Source: Pseudomonas sp. dw_612
Lineage (GTDB): Bacteria > Pseudomonadota > Gammaproteobacteria > Pseudomonadales > Pseudomonadaceae
NCBI RefSeq assembly: GCF_018449725.1
Contig: NZ_JAAVVC010000006.1
Span: forward strand, 248,001 to 312,000
Reading direction: 5' to 3'
DNA length: 64,000 nucleotides
Every line of letters starts with the position of its first letter. Positions within the stretch are counted from its first letter, which is position 1. Made by a program: the position numbers and the translations under genes. Under the pieces are notes generated by a model. It was not told where the DNA came from. It saw only the letters and a program-made list of their open reading frames with translations, and made no database searches. Below, one piece after another: positions 18,037 through 27,590 of the stretch.

Positions 18037-19626
18037 TTAAAACACAACGCCCTGGCTACGCAGGTAATCATCATAAGTACCGCTGAAGTCGATCACGCCG
18101 CTAGGGCTCAACTCGATAATGCGGGTGGCCAAGGACGATACGAACTCACGGTCATGGCTGACGAAGATCAGCGTGCCCGGGTAGTTCTCCAGCGCCAGGT
18201 TCAGCGCCTCGATGGATTCCATGTCCAAGTGGTTGGTCGGTTCGTCCATGATCAGCACGTTCGGCTTTTGCAGGATCAGCTTGCCGAACAGCATGCGCCC
18301 TTGCTCACCACCGGAGATGACCTTGACCGACTTCAGAATCTCGTCGTTGGAGAACAGCATCCGGCCGAGGGTGCCGCGAACGATCTGCTCGCCGCCCTGG
18401 GTCCACTGGCCCATCCAGTCGAACAGGTTGCAGTCGTCTTCGAAGTCGTGCGCGTGGTCCTGGGCGTAGTAGCCCAGTTCCGCGGCGTCGGTCCACTTCA
18501 CGGTGCCGGCATCCGGGGTCAGTTCGTTGACCAGGGTACGCAGCAGGGTGGTTTTACCGATACCATTCGGGCCGATGATCGCCACGCGCTCGCCGGCTTC
18601 AACCTGGAAGCTGAAGTCCTTGAACAGGGTTTTGCCGTCGAAGCCTTTGGCCATGCGCTCGACGATGACCGCCTGACGGTGCAGCTTCTTGGTTTGTTCG
18701 AAACGGATGAACGGGCTCACGCGGCTCGAAGGTTTGACTTCGGCCAACTGGATCTTGTCGATCGCCTTGGCGCGGGAGGTGGCCTGCTTGGCTTTCGAGG
18801 CGTTGGCCGAGAAGCGGCTGACGAACGATTGCAGTTCCGAGATCTGTGCTTTCTTCTTGGCGTTGTCCGACAGCAGTTGCTCGCGGGACTGAGTCGCCAC
18901 GGTCATGTACTCGTCGTAGTTGCCCGGGAACAGGCGCAGCTCGCCGTAATCCAGGTCAGCCATGTGGGTGCACACGCTGTTCAGGAAGTGACGGTCGTGA
19001 GAGATGATGATCATCAGGCTGGAGCGCTGGGTCAGAATGTTTTCCAGCCAGCGGATGGTGTTGATGTCCAAGTGGTTGGTCGGTTCGTCGAGCAACAGCA
19101 CTTCAGGATCGGAGAACAGTGCCTGAGCCAGCAATACGCGCAGTTTCCAGCCTGGGGAAACCTCGCTCATCGGGCCGAAGTGCTGCTCGATGCCGATACC
19201 CAGGCCCAGCAACAGTTCGCCGGCACGGGATTCGGCGGTGTAGCCGTCCATTTCGGCGAATTCGGTTTCCAGTTCAGCCACGGCCATGCCGTCTTCTTCG
19301 GTCATTTCCGGCAGCGAGTAGATGCGGTCGCGCTCGGCCTTGACCTTCCACAGCTCTTCGTGACCCATGATCACGGTGTCGATAACGGTGAATTCTTCGT
19401 AGGCGAACTGGTCCTGGCGCAATTTACCCAGGCGTACGTTCGGCTCAAGCATGACCTGGCCGCCGGACGGCTCGAGATCGTCACCGAGGATTTTCATGAA
19501 GGTCGACTTGCCGCAACCGTTGGCGCCGATCAGGCCGTAGCGGTTGCCCGCGGCGAATTTGACCGAAACGTTTTCGAATAGCGGCTTGGCGCCGAACTGC
19601 ATCGTGATGTTAGCTGTAGAGATCAA
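18037..19626 (-). CDS. ybiT: ABC-F ATPase YbiT
   Basis: 529 aa, the usual YbiT length. Two ABC cassettes: Walker [10 protein letters not shown] near residue 35 and GPNGIGKTT near 360; signatures SPGWKLR (degenerate, in the first domain) and SGGEQGR (second); Walker [13 protein letters not shown] and [12 protein letters not shown]. Between them lies the charged interdomain linker ([30 protein letters not shown]). No membrane segments. ABC-F proteins act on ribosomes rather than as transporters; YbiT is thought to relieve certain stalls. The name is by overall similarity. Confidence 0.9.
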   Translation of the reverse strand: MISTANITMQFGAKPLFENVSVKFAAGNRYGLIGANGCGKSTFMKILGDDLEPSGGQVMLEPNVRLGKLRQDQFAYEEFTVIDTVIMGHEELWKVKAERDRIYSLPEMTEEDGMAVAELETEFAEMDGYTAESRAGELLLGLGIGIEQHFGPMSEVSPGWKLRVLLAQALFSDPEVLLLDEPTNHLDINTIRWLENILTQRSSLMIIISHDRHFLNSVCTHMADLDYGELRLFPGNYDEYMTVATQSREQLLSDNAKKKAQISELQSFVSRFSANASKAKQATSRAKAIDKIQLAEVKPSSRVSPFIRFEQTKKLHRQAVIVERMAKGFDGKTLFKDFSFQVEAGERVAIIGPNGIGKTTLLRTLVNELTPDAGTVKWTDAAELGYYAQDHAHDFEDDCNLFDWMGQWTQGGEQIVRGTLGRMLFSNDEILKSVKVISGGEQGRMLFGKLILQKPNVLIMDEPTNHLDMESIEALNLALENYPGTLIFVSHDREFVSSLATRIIELSPSGVIDFSGTYDDYLRSQGVVF

Positions 19627-20098
19627 AGGTTTTTCCTGCGAAGCATTCAGAATAGCTAAAGGTGCGGCAGTACCGATTCAGTACCCGGTTCCGGTATCCA
19701 AACCACGGGAAATGCATCCCGGTCAGAAGCGGAAGGTCCATCTGGCAATAAGTGGACAGCAGCAATGGAGCGCTTGGCCCGAGTGAAAGTGCGCTGAGGC
19801 GGGGTTCATTCCCGTCATCAACCAAGGGGGGCGCGTAATGTTTGGCGGCGATTGTACTGGTCTGGCTCTTTAAACGATAGGGCGTTGAGGCCGCGCGGGC
19901 ACTTTGGCAGTATCAGCGGACACATTTTCACAGTTGAACGTTAACTATTGGTTACAAACTGTGGCTAAAATGCCACCTATCAACCCGGTGCCGCTGTTGG
20001 CATGGGCTCAAGGACGTGTCACCGGGAACGCTGTTTCGTATTCAGACACTGCACCAGACCGCTTGACCGGCTAGGCGCAGTTTGTTCACTTTTGACCT
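19627..20098. other. Intergenic region between ybiT and lpxO
   Basis: About 470 bases between divergent genes. I see no gene, REP or strong hairpin. The middle third is of coding-like GC but no frame looks real. Around 19930-19980 the sequence is more AT-rich (TTAACTATTGGTTACAAAC, then GGCTAAAATG), which may include the lpxO promoter, but no well-spaced -35/-10 pair could be fixed. Confidence 0.4.
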
Positions 20099-20110
20099 GT
20101 GACGATTGCC

Positions 20111-21010
20111 GTGAAACTGATCATTGCCGCTATTTATGTTGTCTCCATCGCGTATGTTCACCTGCGCGGTCGCGTGCGCCACAAACTGGGTCGTCAACTC
20201 AGCGACCACTCGACGTTTCTGGCGCCGATCAATTGCTTCCTTTATATGTTCTCCAAAATCCCGAGCAGGCCTTACCTCAACCCGGCCGACTTTCCGGACT
20301 TGAGCCCGTTGCAGGCCCATTGGCAAGAAATTCGCGCCGAAGGCCAGAACCTGCTCCGGGCCGGAGAGATCAAGCGCTCGAACCAGTACGACGACGTGGG
20401 TTTCAACTCGTTCTTCAAAAGCGGCTGGAAGCGTTTTTATCTGAAGTGGTACGGCGACAGCCATCCATCGGCGGAAAAACTCTGCCCGCGCACCACGGAA
20501 CTGGTGCAAAGCATCGGCTCGATCAAGGCGGCGATGTTCGCCGAGTTGCCGCCGGGTTCAAAACTGGTGCGCCACCGCGACCCGTATGCCGGTTCCTACC
20601 GTTATCACCTGGGCCTGGATACACCGAACGATGCCGGTTGCTACATCAACGTCGATGGTGAGAACTACCATTGGCGCGACGGTGAAGCGGTGATCTTCGA
20701 CGAAACGTTCATTCATTACGCCGAAAACACCACGGACCAGAACCGCATCATCCTGTTTTGCGATGTCGAGCGGCCGATGAAGTACCGCTGGGCGTCGGCG
20801 TTCAACGCCTGGTTCAGCCGTAATGTGATGTCGGCGGCGGGCGCGCCGAATGATGCGGGGGACAAGACGGGCGGCATCAACCGTTTGTTTACCAAAATCT
20901 ACAAAGTGCGTTTGCGGGGCAAGGAGCTGAAAAAGCGTAATCGGGCCCGCTACTACCTGGAAAAATGGGCGATTTTTGGTGGGTTGTTGGCGGTGTTCGT
21001 CCTGATCTGA
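20111..21010 (+). CDS. lpxO: Lipid A 2-hydroxylase LpxO-like (aspartyl/asparaginyl beta-hydroxylase fold)
   Basis: About 299 aa. The start is a GTG at 20111 (giving an MKLIIAAIYVVSIAYVHLRG-type N-terminus) or another GTG at 20099; neither has a good ribosome-binding site. TM at the N-terminus (about 2-19) and again at the C-terminus (WAIFGGLLAVFVLI). Fe(II)/2-oxoglutarate residues are visible: the HxD of LVRHRDPYAGSYRYHLGL and the distal His in ETFIHYAENTTDQNRIIL with its Arg. LpxO hydroxylates a secondary acyl chain of lipid A at the inner membrane. Confidence 0.85.
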   Translation: MKLIIAAIYVVSIAYVHLRGRVRHKLGRQLSDHSTFLAPINCFLYMFSKIPSRPYLNPADFPDLSPLQAHWQEIRAEGQNLLRAGEIKRSNQYDDVGFNSFFKSGWKRFYLKWYGDSHPSAEKLCPRTTELVQSIGSIKAAMFAELPPGSKLVRHRDPYAGSYRYHLGLDTPNDAGCYINVDGENYHWRDGEAVIFDETFIHYAENTTDQNRIILFCDVERPMKYRWASAFNAWFSRNVMSAAGAPNDAGDKTGGINRLFTKIYKVRLRGKELKKRNRARYYLEKWAIFGGLLAVFVLI

Positions 21011-21036
21011 GTTTTTCAGCGAGGCTACTGGCGCCT

Positions 21037-21115
21037 TAGCGAGCAAGCCCGCTCCCACAGGGGATTTGTGTACGCAACAGATCCAATGTGGGAGCGGGCT
21101 TGCTCGCGAAGAGGC
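21037..21115. repeat. Inverted REP pair (GTGGGAGCGGGCTTGCTCGC class)
   Basis: Arms GCGAGCAAGCCCGCTCCCAC and its reverse complement with a spacer of about 30 bases, between convergent lpxO and ligD. Confidence 0.88.
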
Positions 21116-21135
21116 CAGAACATTCAACATAGTTC

Positions 21136-23655
21136 TTAAGGTTTTTTCCCGCCCAACTGCTTCCACATCTTCGCCGTGATCTTCTGCCGATTCGCATACC
21201 CGACCCACGGATCCTCTTTCAACCCTTCCAACCGCTCCAGCAAATTCGCCACCGTCCACTCCTGCGAACCGTGCAGCGCTGTCAACTCATCCCGCGCAAT
21301 CGGCACTGAAACCGGCAACCCCGGCCGCGCCCGCACCGAATATGCCGCCACCGTACTGGCGCCGCGGGTATTGCGCAGGTAATCGACGAAGATCTTGCCG
21401 ACCCGGTTTTTCGGGCCCATGGTCGCGGTAATCCGTTCCGGCAGTTGCTGCGCCATGAATTGCGCGATGGCTTTGGCGAACGCCTTGACCGTGTCCCAGT
21501 CATCCTTGCGCGCCAGCGGCACGATAATGTGCATGCCTTTGCCGCCGCTGGTTTTCAGGAATGCCTCCAGGCCGATTTCGTCCAGCACCGACAGGGTCAG
21601 TTGCGTCGCCTCGACCATGCTTTTCCAGGGCAACGCCGGATCAGGGTCGAGGTCGAGGACAAACAGGTCCGGGGTTTCAATCCGATCATGGGTGGCGCCC
21701 CAGGTATGCAACTCGATGGTGCCCATTTGCGCCGCCCCAATCAGCGCCTGGACGCTGTCGATTTCCATCAGGCGCGCGTGGCCAAGGTCAATGTTCGGGT
21801 CCAGGTGCTTGATGTTGGGGATCGCCAGGCGTTCGGCGTGTTTCTGGAAGAACTGCTCGCCCTCGACACCTTCCGGCGCCCTTAACAGTGACACCGGCCG
21901 GTCGCGCAGGAAGGGCAGGATCCACTGGCTGATACTTTCGTAAAACTGCACGAGTTCGAGTTTCTGCGTGCCACTGTCCTTGTCGATGACACGCTCGGGA
22001 TGCGTGATCTTGACCCCGGCGACGGTGCTGTCCTTGCTGCTGGTTTTCTTCTCGCTCACAGGTTTGCCCGCCTTGGGGGATTGTGGCTGTTCACGGACAA
22101 TCTCCGTCGCCGGTTTGTCGGTGCGCATGGCGATGAACGCCGCTTGCCGGACCACACCTTCGCGGGTCCACTCGGCAAACTCGGCTTCGCACACCAGCGC
22201 CGGTTCGACCCAGTGCACGCCTCGGGCCTGGGCGGCGGTCAACGATTTGGCCAGGGGCGAGGTCTTGCGTTCGATCTTCTGTAATTGGCCATGAAACAAC
22301 TTCAGGTTGGCCTGATTGAACCCGGTCCCGATACGCCCGGCGTAGACCAGCGCCTTATCGTCGTAGACGCCCAGCAGCAGGGCGCCGAACCCACTGCGCG
22401 AACCTTGCGGCGCCGTATAGCCGATGATCACAAATTCCTGGCGCAAGCGGCATTTGAGCTTGATCCAGTCCGGGCTGCGCCGCGAAACGTAAGGGCTGCC
22501 GGCGCGTTTGCCGATAACGCCTTCCAGGGACAGCGCACACGCACTCTCGATGATGTCTTGATGTTTGGCCGTGAAGGCCTCGGAGAAGCGCACGATCTGC
22601 CGAGACTTGCGGCCCAGGGCTTTCTTCAACGCGGCCCGGCGATCTTCTACCGGCGATTCACGCTGATCGACGCCGTGCAGGAACGGCGCATCGAACACGA
22701 AATAAATGATGTCCACGGAGCGGCCGATTTCGAACGCATTTTGCAACGCCTGGAAATCCGGGAAGCCTTTGTCGTTCAGCACCACCACTTCGCCATCAAG
22801 CCAACTGCCGTCGAGCTTCATCTCGGCCAACGCCTTGGCCTGCAAGGGCAATTTGGCCGTCCAGTCGTGGCCGTTGCGGGTCAGCAGCCGCACTTCACCG
22901 TTGTCGATGCGAGCCAGGATCCGATAGCCGTCGAACTTGATCTCATAGCGCCAATCGCCGGCCGGGGCTTTGTCCATCAGCGTGGCCAGTTGCGGGCTGA
23001 ATTGTTCGGGCAGGGTGGTGGGTTTTGGTTTTTCCGCTTTGGGCTTTTTGGTGGCTTTCTTGGTGGTTTTTGTGGTCTTGTCACCGACTGTCGCGTCGCT
23101 TAATACGCTTTTTGGCAGCTCGGCCACGACATCAAACTCGCTGATCGGCCGTGCCTGTTGATCCTTTTCCTTAATCAGCAGCCATTGCTCCTTGTCGCCA
23201 CTGCCGCGCAGATGAGTGCGCACCAATGCCCAGTCGCCGGAGAGCTTTTCGCCGATCAGGGTGAATTTCAGTTTGCCGGCCTTGTAGGTTGCTTGCGGGT
23301 CACCGATGGGTTGCCAGACGCCATGGTCCCAGACAATCACATCCCCGGCGCCGTACTGGCCTGCGGGAATGCTGCCCTCGAAGGTGCCGTAGCTGATGGG
23401 ATGGTCCTCGACATGCACCGCCAGGCGCTTTTGCGTCGGATCCAGGCTTGGGCCTTTGGGCACGGCCCAGCTTTTCAGGGTGCCGTCGAGTTCCAGGCGA
23501 AAGTCGTAATGCAGGTTGCGCGCATCATGCTTCTGGATCACGAAACGCAAGGCCGAAGGCGCTTTCTTGCCGCGTTTGGCCGGCGCCGATTCGGGCGGTT
23601 CCGAGGTGATTTCGAAGTTGCGTTTGCGCGTGTATTCACTCACCGGTTTAGCCAT
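21136..23655 (-). CDS. ligD: LigD, multifunctional NHEJ DNA ligase
   Basis: 839 aa, close to the length of P. aeruginosa LigD, with the same domain order. Phosphoesterase domain at about 35-190 (HDARNLHYDFRLELDG, GTFEGSIPAGQYGAGDVIVW). Lys-rich linker, then ATP-dependent ligase at about 215-530 with the adenylation motif YEIKFDGYR and motif WIKLKCR. C-terminal primase/polymerase domain at about 545-830 (PDLFVLDLDPDP with the metal aspartates, TSGGKGMHIIVPL). It processes and seals double-strand breaks with Ku, encoded 34 bases upstream. Confidence 0.96.
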   Translation of the reverse strand: MAKPVSEYTRKRNFEITSEPPESAPAKRGKKAPSALRFVIQKHDARNLHYDFRLELDGTLKSWAVPKGPSLDPTQKRLAVHVEDHPISYGTFEGSIPAGQYGAGDVIVWDHGVWQPIGDPQATYKAGKLKFTLIGEKLSGDWALVRTHLRGSGDKEQWLLIKEKDQQARPISEFDVVAELPKSVLSDATVGDKTTKTTKKATKKPKAEKPKPTTLPEQFSPQLATLMDKAPAGDWRYEIKFDGYRILARIDNGEVRLLTRNGHDWTAKLPLQAKALAEMKLDGSWLDGEVVVLNDKGFPDFQALQNAFEIGRSVDIIYFVFDAPFLHGVDQRESPVEDRRAALKKALGRKSRQIVRFSEAFTAKHQDIIESACALSLEGVIGKRAGSPYVSRRSPDWIKLKCRLRQEFVIIGYTAPQGSRSGFGALLLGVYDDKALVYAGRIGTGFNQANLKLFHGQLQKIERKTSPLAKSLTAAQARGVHWVEPALVCEAEFAEWTREGVVRQAAFIAMRTDKPATEIVREQPQSPKAGKPVSEKKTSSKDSTVAGVKITHPERVIDKDSGTQKLELVQFYESISQWILPFLRDRPVSLLRAPEGVEGEQFFQKHAERLAIPNIKHLDPNIDLGHARLMEIDSVQALIGAAQMGTIELHTWGATHDRIETPDLFVLDLDPDPALPWKSMVEATQLTLSVLDEIGLEAFLKTSGGKGMHIIVPLARKDDWDTVKAFAKAIAQFMAQQLPERITATMGPKNRVGKIFVDYLRNTRGASTVAAYSVRARPGLPVSVPIARDELTALHGSQEWTVANLLERLEGLKEDPWVGYANRQKITAKMWKQLGGKKP

Positions 23656-23689
23656 GGCGGACTACCTTGTGCTGCGAATTCCCGGGCCG

Positions 23690-24565
23690 TCAGCCGCGAG
23701 AACTCTTCGTGGCTTTTTTCGCCGGGGCCGGTTTGGCCGCGGCTTTGCGCGGCTTGGCCGCTGGTTTGCTGGCTGCCTTGCCGCCAAGGCTGCGTTTGAG
23801 CAGTTCGGTCAAGTCAATGACATCCGCCGTTTTACGTTCTTCTTCGCCGGTGCTGCTCTCGACGTCTTCGATCTTGCCTTCATTGGCCTTTTTCTCCACC
23901 AGCGCCATGATCTTGTCTTCGAAACTGTCGCGGTAATCCTCGGGTTTCCAGTCGGCGCTCATGTCCTCGACCAAGCGCTTGGCCATCTCCAGTTCTCCCT
24001 TGGCCAATTCGGGTTTGGTCACCTCACTGCCCAACTCCAATTCATCCAGGCTGCGCACTTCCGCCGGCCAGCGCAGCATCACCAGGACCATCGCCGATTC
24101 CAGCGGCATCAGCGCCGCCAGGTGCTGGCGGGTATGCAGCACGACATGGGCGAGGGCGACCTTGTTGGTTTTGCTCAGGGTTTCACGCAACAGCGCATAA
24201 ACCTTGCCACCGCGTTTGTCCGGCGCCAAGTAGTAGGGTGTGTCGATGTTTTGCAGCGGGATCTGTTCGCTGTCGACAAAGGCGAAGATGTCTATGGTCT
24301 GTGTCGACAGCGGGTGCGCCGAGCGGATTTCCTCTTCGCTGAGCACCACATAGCGGCCCTTTTCGTAGGCCACGCCTTTGACGATATGTTCCTTGGTGAC
24401 TTCCTTGCCGGTGACCTTGTTGACGCGCTTGTAGCCCACCGGGTCCATGCTGCGGCTGTCGAGCCAGTCGAAATCCACCCCTTGGGATGAAGTCGCTGAC
24501 ACCAGTGCCACGGGGATGTGCACCAAGCCAAAACTGATTGCGCCTTTCCAGATTGCTCGGGCCAT
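23690..24565 (-). CDS. ku: Ku, NHEJ end-binding protein
   Basis: 291 aa. The bacterial Ku core starts MARAIWKGAISFGLVHIPVA and continues through SEEEI, IDTPYYLAPDK and the MLRWPAEVRSLDEL segment. The C-terminus is a Lys/Ala/Pro-rich basic tail (KPAAKPRKAAAKPAPAKKATK), as in Ku proteins where it helps DNA threading and LigD recruitment. The homodimer encircles DNA ends. It lies upstream of ligD and is very likely cotranscribed with it. Confidence 0.96.
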   Translation of the reverse strand: MARAIWKGAISFGLVHIPVALVSATSSQGVDFDWLDSRSMDPVGYKRVNKVTGKEVTKEHIVKGVAYEKGRYVVLSEEEIRSAHPLSTQTIDIFAFVDSEQIPLQNIDTPYYLAPDKRGGKVYALLRETLSKTNKVALAHVVLHTRQHLAALMPLESAMVLVMLRWPAEVRSLDELELGSEVTKPELAKGELEMAKRLVEDMSADWKPEDYRDSFEDKIMALVEKKANEGKIEDVESSTGEEERKTADVIDLTELLKRSLGGKAASKPAAKPRKAAAKPAPAKKATKSSRG

Positions 24566-24767
24566 CGTCGTCTACTCGCAAGTGATGATCAGGTGACCTG
24601 CGGCCCGGCGCAAAAGTTTCAGCGGCTTTCGCCCAGGCCCTGCGGGGGGATCAGCGGCGTGGCAAACGGGTGTTACATCTGTGAAGGAGGTTTCAGTTAA
24701 CAAATCCGAACGTCGGGCGTAGCGTGGCATCGAAGACTCTATTCCCGCGTTCGTAGAGAGGCTCCCC

Positions 24768-25082
24768 ATGAAACGATTTTTGCTCGGCTGCACCGTGTTG
24801 GCCTTGAGCGCGTTGCTCGGTCCGGTGGCGCTGGCCCAGAGCCCGACGGGCAGCAGCAATAACAATCCCTACAACAGCCCGATTCACCGGGCCAACCCCA
24901 ACAGCATGCAAGGCACCCAGCCGGCCACCCGGCAACCGACGTTCGCCCCCGTGCCGCGTCCGCCAACCCTGGACAACGGCGGCATCGGCAATCGCTATCC
25001 CCAGGACAAATCGGCGCCGAGCACGCCACCGAAATTCATTCCCAACCCACCGCCAAGGGACTCGGACAGCAGCAACCGTTGA
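24768..25082 (+). CDS. Small Pro/Asn-rich secreted protein (unknown)
   Basis: 104 aa with a clear signal peptide (MKRFLLGCTVLALSALLGPVALAQ) and a mature part rich in Pro, Asn, Ser and Thr (SNNNPYNSPIHRANPNSMQG), likely disordered. GAGAGG precedes the ATG. The family is unknown to me; similar short periplasmic proteins are common in pseudomonads. It precedes the sugar dehydrogenase gene by 51 bases on the same strand and may be cotranscribed with it. Confidence 0.7.
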   Translation: MKRFLLGCTVLALSALLGPVALAQSPTGSSNNNPYNSPIHRANPNSMQGTQPATRQPTFAPVPRPPTLDNGGIGNRYPQDKSAPSTPPKFIPNPPPRDSDSSNR

Positions 25083-25133
25083 ACGGCAGGACTGAGGTTC
25101 TGTCAGCCATTCGAACGACAAAAGGAAGCGTGC

Positions 25134-26285
25134 ATGTTGCGTAAAACCCTCCTGGCCACCTTCTGCGCCAGCGCACTGATCATCGCCGCGGCGCCTGTTT
25201 TCGCGGCACCCACCCAGGAACTCAAAAGCGAACAAGGCACCCTCGAGGTCACGCCGATAACCAAAGGTCTGGAACACCCGTGGGCCCTGGCCTTTCTGCC
25301 GGATCGCCAAGGCATGCTGGTGACCGAACGGCCCGGCAACTTGCGCGTGGTCACCGCCGATGGCAAACGTTCAGCGCCCATCAGTGGCGTGCCCAAGGTC
25401 TGGGCCAAAGGGCAGGGCGGATTGCTGGATGTGGTGTTATCGCCGGATTTCAAACAGGACCGCACGGTCTATCTGTCCTACGCCGAGGGCGGTGGCGAGG
25501 GTGACAAGGCCGGAACCGCCGTGGGACGCGGGCGTTTGTCCGATGACCTGACGACGCTCAAGGATTTCAAGGTGATCTTCCGCCAGGAGCCGAAGCTCTC
25601 CGTCGGGAATCATTTCGGCTCGCGACTGGCGTTCGACCGGGACGGCTATCTGTTCATCACCCTCGGTGAAAACAACGACCGCATGACCGCGCAGGACCTC
25701 GACAAGCTGCAAGGCAAAGTCGTGCGGATCTACCCGGACGGCAAGGTGCCGGACGACAATCCCTTTGTCGGTCAGGCCGGCGTACGCCCGGAAATCTGGT
25801 CCTACGGCCATCGCAACCCGCAGGGCCTGGCGCTTAATCCGTGGAGCGGGACGATTTGGGAAAACGAACATGGGCCCAAGGGTGGCGACGAGATCAACGT
25901 GATCGAACGCGGCAAGAATTACGGCTGGCCACTGGCAACCAACGGCATCAACTATTCCGGCCAGCCGATTCCAGAGGCCACGGGCAAGACCGCCGAAGGC
26001 ACCGTGCCGCCGCACCATGTCTGGGAAGTGTCTCCGGCCATCAGCGGCATGGCGTTCTACGACGCCGATCGTTTCAAGCCTTGGCAGCACAACGTGTTTA
26101 TCGGCGCGCTGGGGAGTCAGGAACTGATCCGGTTGCAGTTCGATGGCGACAAAGTGGTTCATGAAGAGCGCTTGATGGGCGAACTCAAGGCACGCATCCG
26201 CGATGTGCGGCAGGGACCGGATGGGTATTTGTATGTGCTGACGGATGAGGAGGATGGGGCGTTGTACAAAGTCGGGTTGAAGTGA
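25134..26285 (+). CDS. PQQ-dependent sugar dehydrogenase (soluble, YliI/Asd-like)
   Basis: 383 aa, signal peptide MLRKTLLATFCASALIIAAAPVFA. A six-bladed propeller of the soluble glucose/sorbosone dehydrogenase family: GLEHPWALAFLPD, then GGLLDVVLSPDF, NHFGSRLAFDRDGYLFITLGE and the signature GHRNPQGLALNP with NEHGPKGGDEINVI and GKNYGWP. It oxidises aldoses in the periplasm using PQQ and Ca2+. AAAGGAAG before the ATG supports the start. The preferred sugar is not readable. Confidence 0.9.
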   Translation: MLRKTLLATFCASALIIAAAPVFAAPTQELKSEQGTLEVTPITKGLEHPWALAFLPDRQGMLVTERPGNLRVVTADGKRSAPISGVPKVWAKGQGGLLDVVLSPDFKQDRTVYLSYAEGGGEGDKAGTAVGRGRLSDDLTTLKDFKVIFRQEPKLSVGNHFGSRLAFDRDGYLFITLGENNDRMTAQDLDKLQGKVVRIYPDGKVPDDNPFVGQAGVRPEIWSYGHRNPQGLALNPWSGTIWENEHGPKGGDEINVIERGKNYGWPLATNGINYSGQPIPEATGKTAEGTVPPHHVWEVSPAISGMAFYDADRFKPWQHNVFIGALGSQELIRLQFDGDKVVHEERLMGELKARIRDVRQGPDGYLYVLTDEEDGALYKVGLK

Positions 26286-26295
26286 AACCCTTCCA

Positions 26296-26374
26296 CCGCT
26301 TTCGCGAGCAAGCCCGCTCCCACAGTTGGAGTGCGTTCCCCTGTGGGAGCGGGCTTGCTCGCGAAGGCGGCCTT
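26296..26374. repeat. Inverted REP pair (GTGGGAGCGGGCTTGCTCGC class)
   Basis: Arms separated by about 20 bases, between convergent genes. The spacer (GTTGGAGTGCGTTCCCC) closely resembles that of the doublet at 30113-30187. Confidence 0.88.
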
Positions 26375-26400
26375 ACAGCCACCACAACGCTGGGCTTTCC

Positions 26401-27498
26401 TCACTTTCGGGCATACAAAATCACCGCCGCCCGAAGCTTCCCCCGCCCAAAACTGCACATCTTCTCGAATTCCCCATGACTCACCGGCAAATGCTGGCAA
26501 TCCATGGGCTGGCGATGCTGGCTGTGATCCACATCCGGGTCGTGCAGGTAGACAAACTCTTCGTCGCAATCGGTGACTATCACCCAGTGCGGCGCCTTGG
26601 AGCGGGTCAGGCGATAGCTGCTGATCAGCACCAGCGGCTGACCGCCATCCCCCAGCAACCGTGGCAAATCCAGCGTCCCGCCGATCACCCGTTCCACATC
26701 GGTGTCCTGCAACTGCGCGGTGAACTCTTCGTGCACCAAACGCATTACGTCCTTTTTATGCTCGTCGCGCACGCCATCGAGAAACAACGGCCCGGCCATG
26801 CTCAGTTGCAAGTGCACACGAAACCCGCGTCGCCACGCTGCCAGCGCCAACCCTTGAGGGCTGCAACCGCCGTGGCCCGAGGTCATGAACACCGTGGTTG
26901 CCTCACGCCAGATTTGCAGTTCTTCGCGACGTTCCAGCAACCGACCCCGTTTCAGCGCGCCCATCGCCATCAACAAACAGGCCGGGCCGCAGGTGAAGTC
27001 CGTGGTCTGGCGATACCAGGGCACCTGGATGTTGCGCGAGTCGCGGTGCTGGAGGATGCGTTTTTCGAGGCGTATCGCATCGGCATGGTCCTGGTAATAG
27101 TCATGAATCAGCGCAAAACGCCGGTAACCGTTGCGCTCATACAGCGCAATCGCCGCCGGATTGTCGATACGCACCTCAAGCCGCAAATAGGCGCAATCGT
27201 GCTCAAGGGCGCAAGCCTCGACACGTTCCAGCAACTGTTTACCTAAGCCATTGCCACGGGCCTCGGTGGCAATGGCAATCGAATACAACCGCGCCAGGGA
27301 CGTGCCTCGGTGGAACAACACCACGGCGTAGCCGGCCAGTTGCCCCTCATCTTGGGCGACCAGCAACTGCCCATGAGCCCGCGTGATCATCCACTGAAAA
27401 CTGCGACTGGTAAGCCGGTCCGTGGTGAAGCATTGCGCTTCGAGTTTGAGCAGCGCCGGTAAGTCTTCAACTACCGCCAAGCGAAAGACAGGATTCAT
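26401..27498 (-). CDS. GNAT acetyltransferase / C39-like peptidase fusion
   Basis: 365 aa from ATG 27498 (MNPVFRLAVVEDLPALLKLE). Residues 1-145 are a GNAT domain with the acetyl-CoA loop EARGNGLGKQLL (about 79-90). Residues 155-365 are a papain-fold C39-like domain with Cys170 in TTDFTCGPACLLMAMG, His304 in APHWVIV and Asp320 in YLHDPD, so it looks catalytically complete. It is divergent from, and 92 bases away from, a RimK-like ligase gene; the pairing fits a peptide or protein modification system in which the ligase adds residues and this protein acetylates and/or cleaves. That role is inferred. Confidence 0.88.
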   Translation of the reverse strand: MNPVFRLAVVEDLPALLKLEAQCFTTDRLTSRSFQWMITRAHGQLLVAQDEGQLAGYAVVLFHRGTSLARLYSIAIATEARGNGLGKQLLERVEACALEHDCAYLRLEVRIDNPAAIALYERNGYRRFALIHDYYQDHADAIRLEKRILQHRDSRNIQVPWYRQTTDFTCGPACLLMAMGALKRGRLLERREELQIWREATTVFMTSGHGGCSPQGLALAAWRRGFRVHLQLSMAGPLFLDGVRDEHKKDVMRLVHEEFTAQLQDTDVERVIGGTLDLPRLLGDGGQPLVLISSYRLTRSKAPHWVIVTDCDEEFVYLHDPDVDHSQHRQPMDCQHLPVSHGEFEKMCSFGRGKLRAAVILYARK

Positions 27499-27590
27499 AT
27501 GACCGCCGTAAAAGTTGCGTAACGAAACGGGACTTTCGAAAAAGTTCGTGCTTAATAGGAAAGGTCTTGTTCTCCAACGGATCAATCACT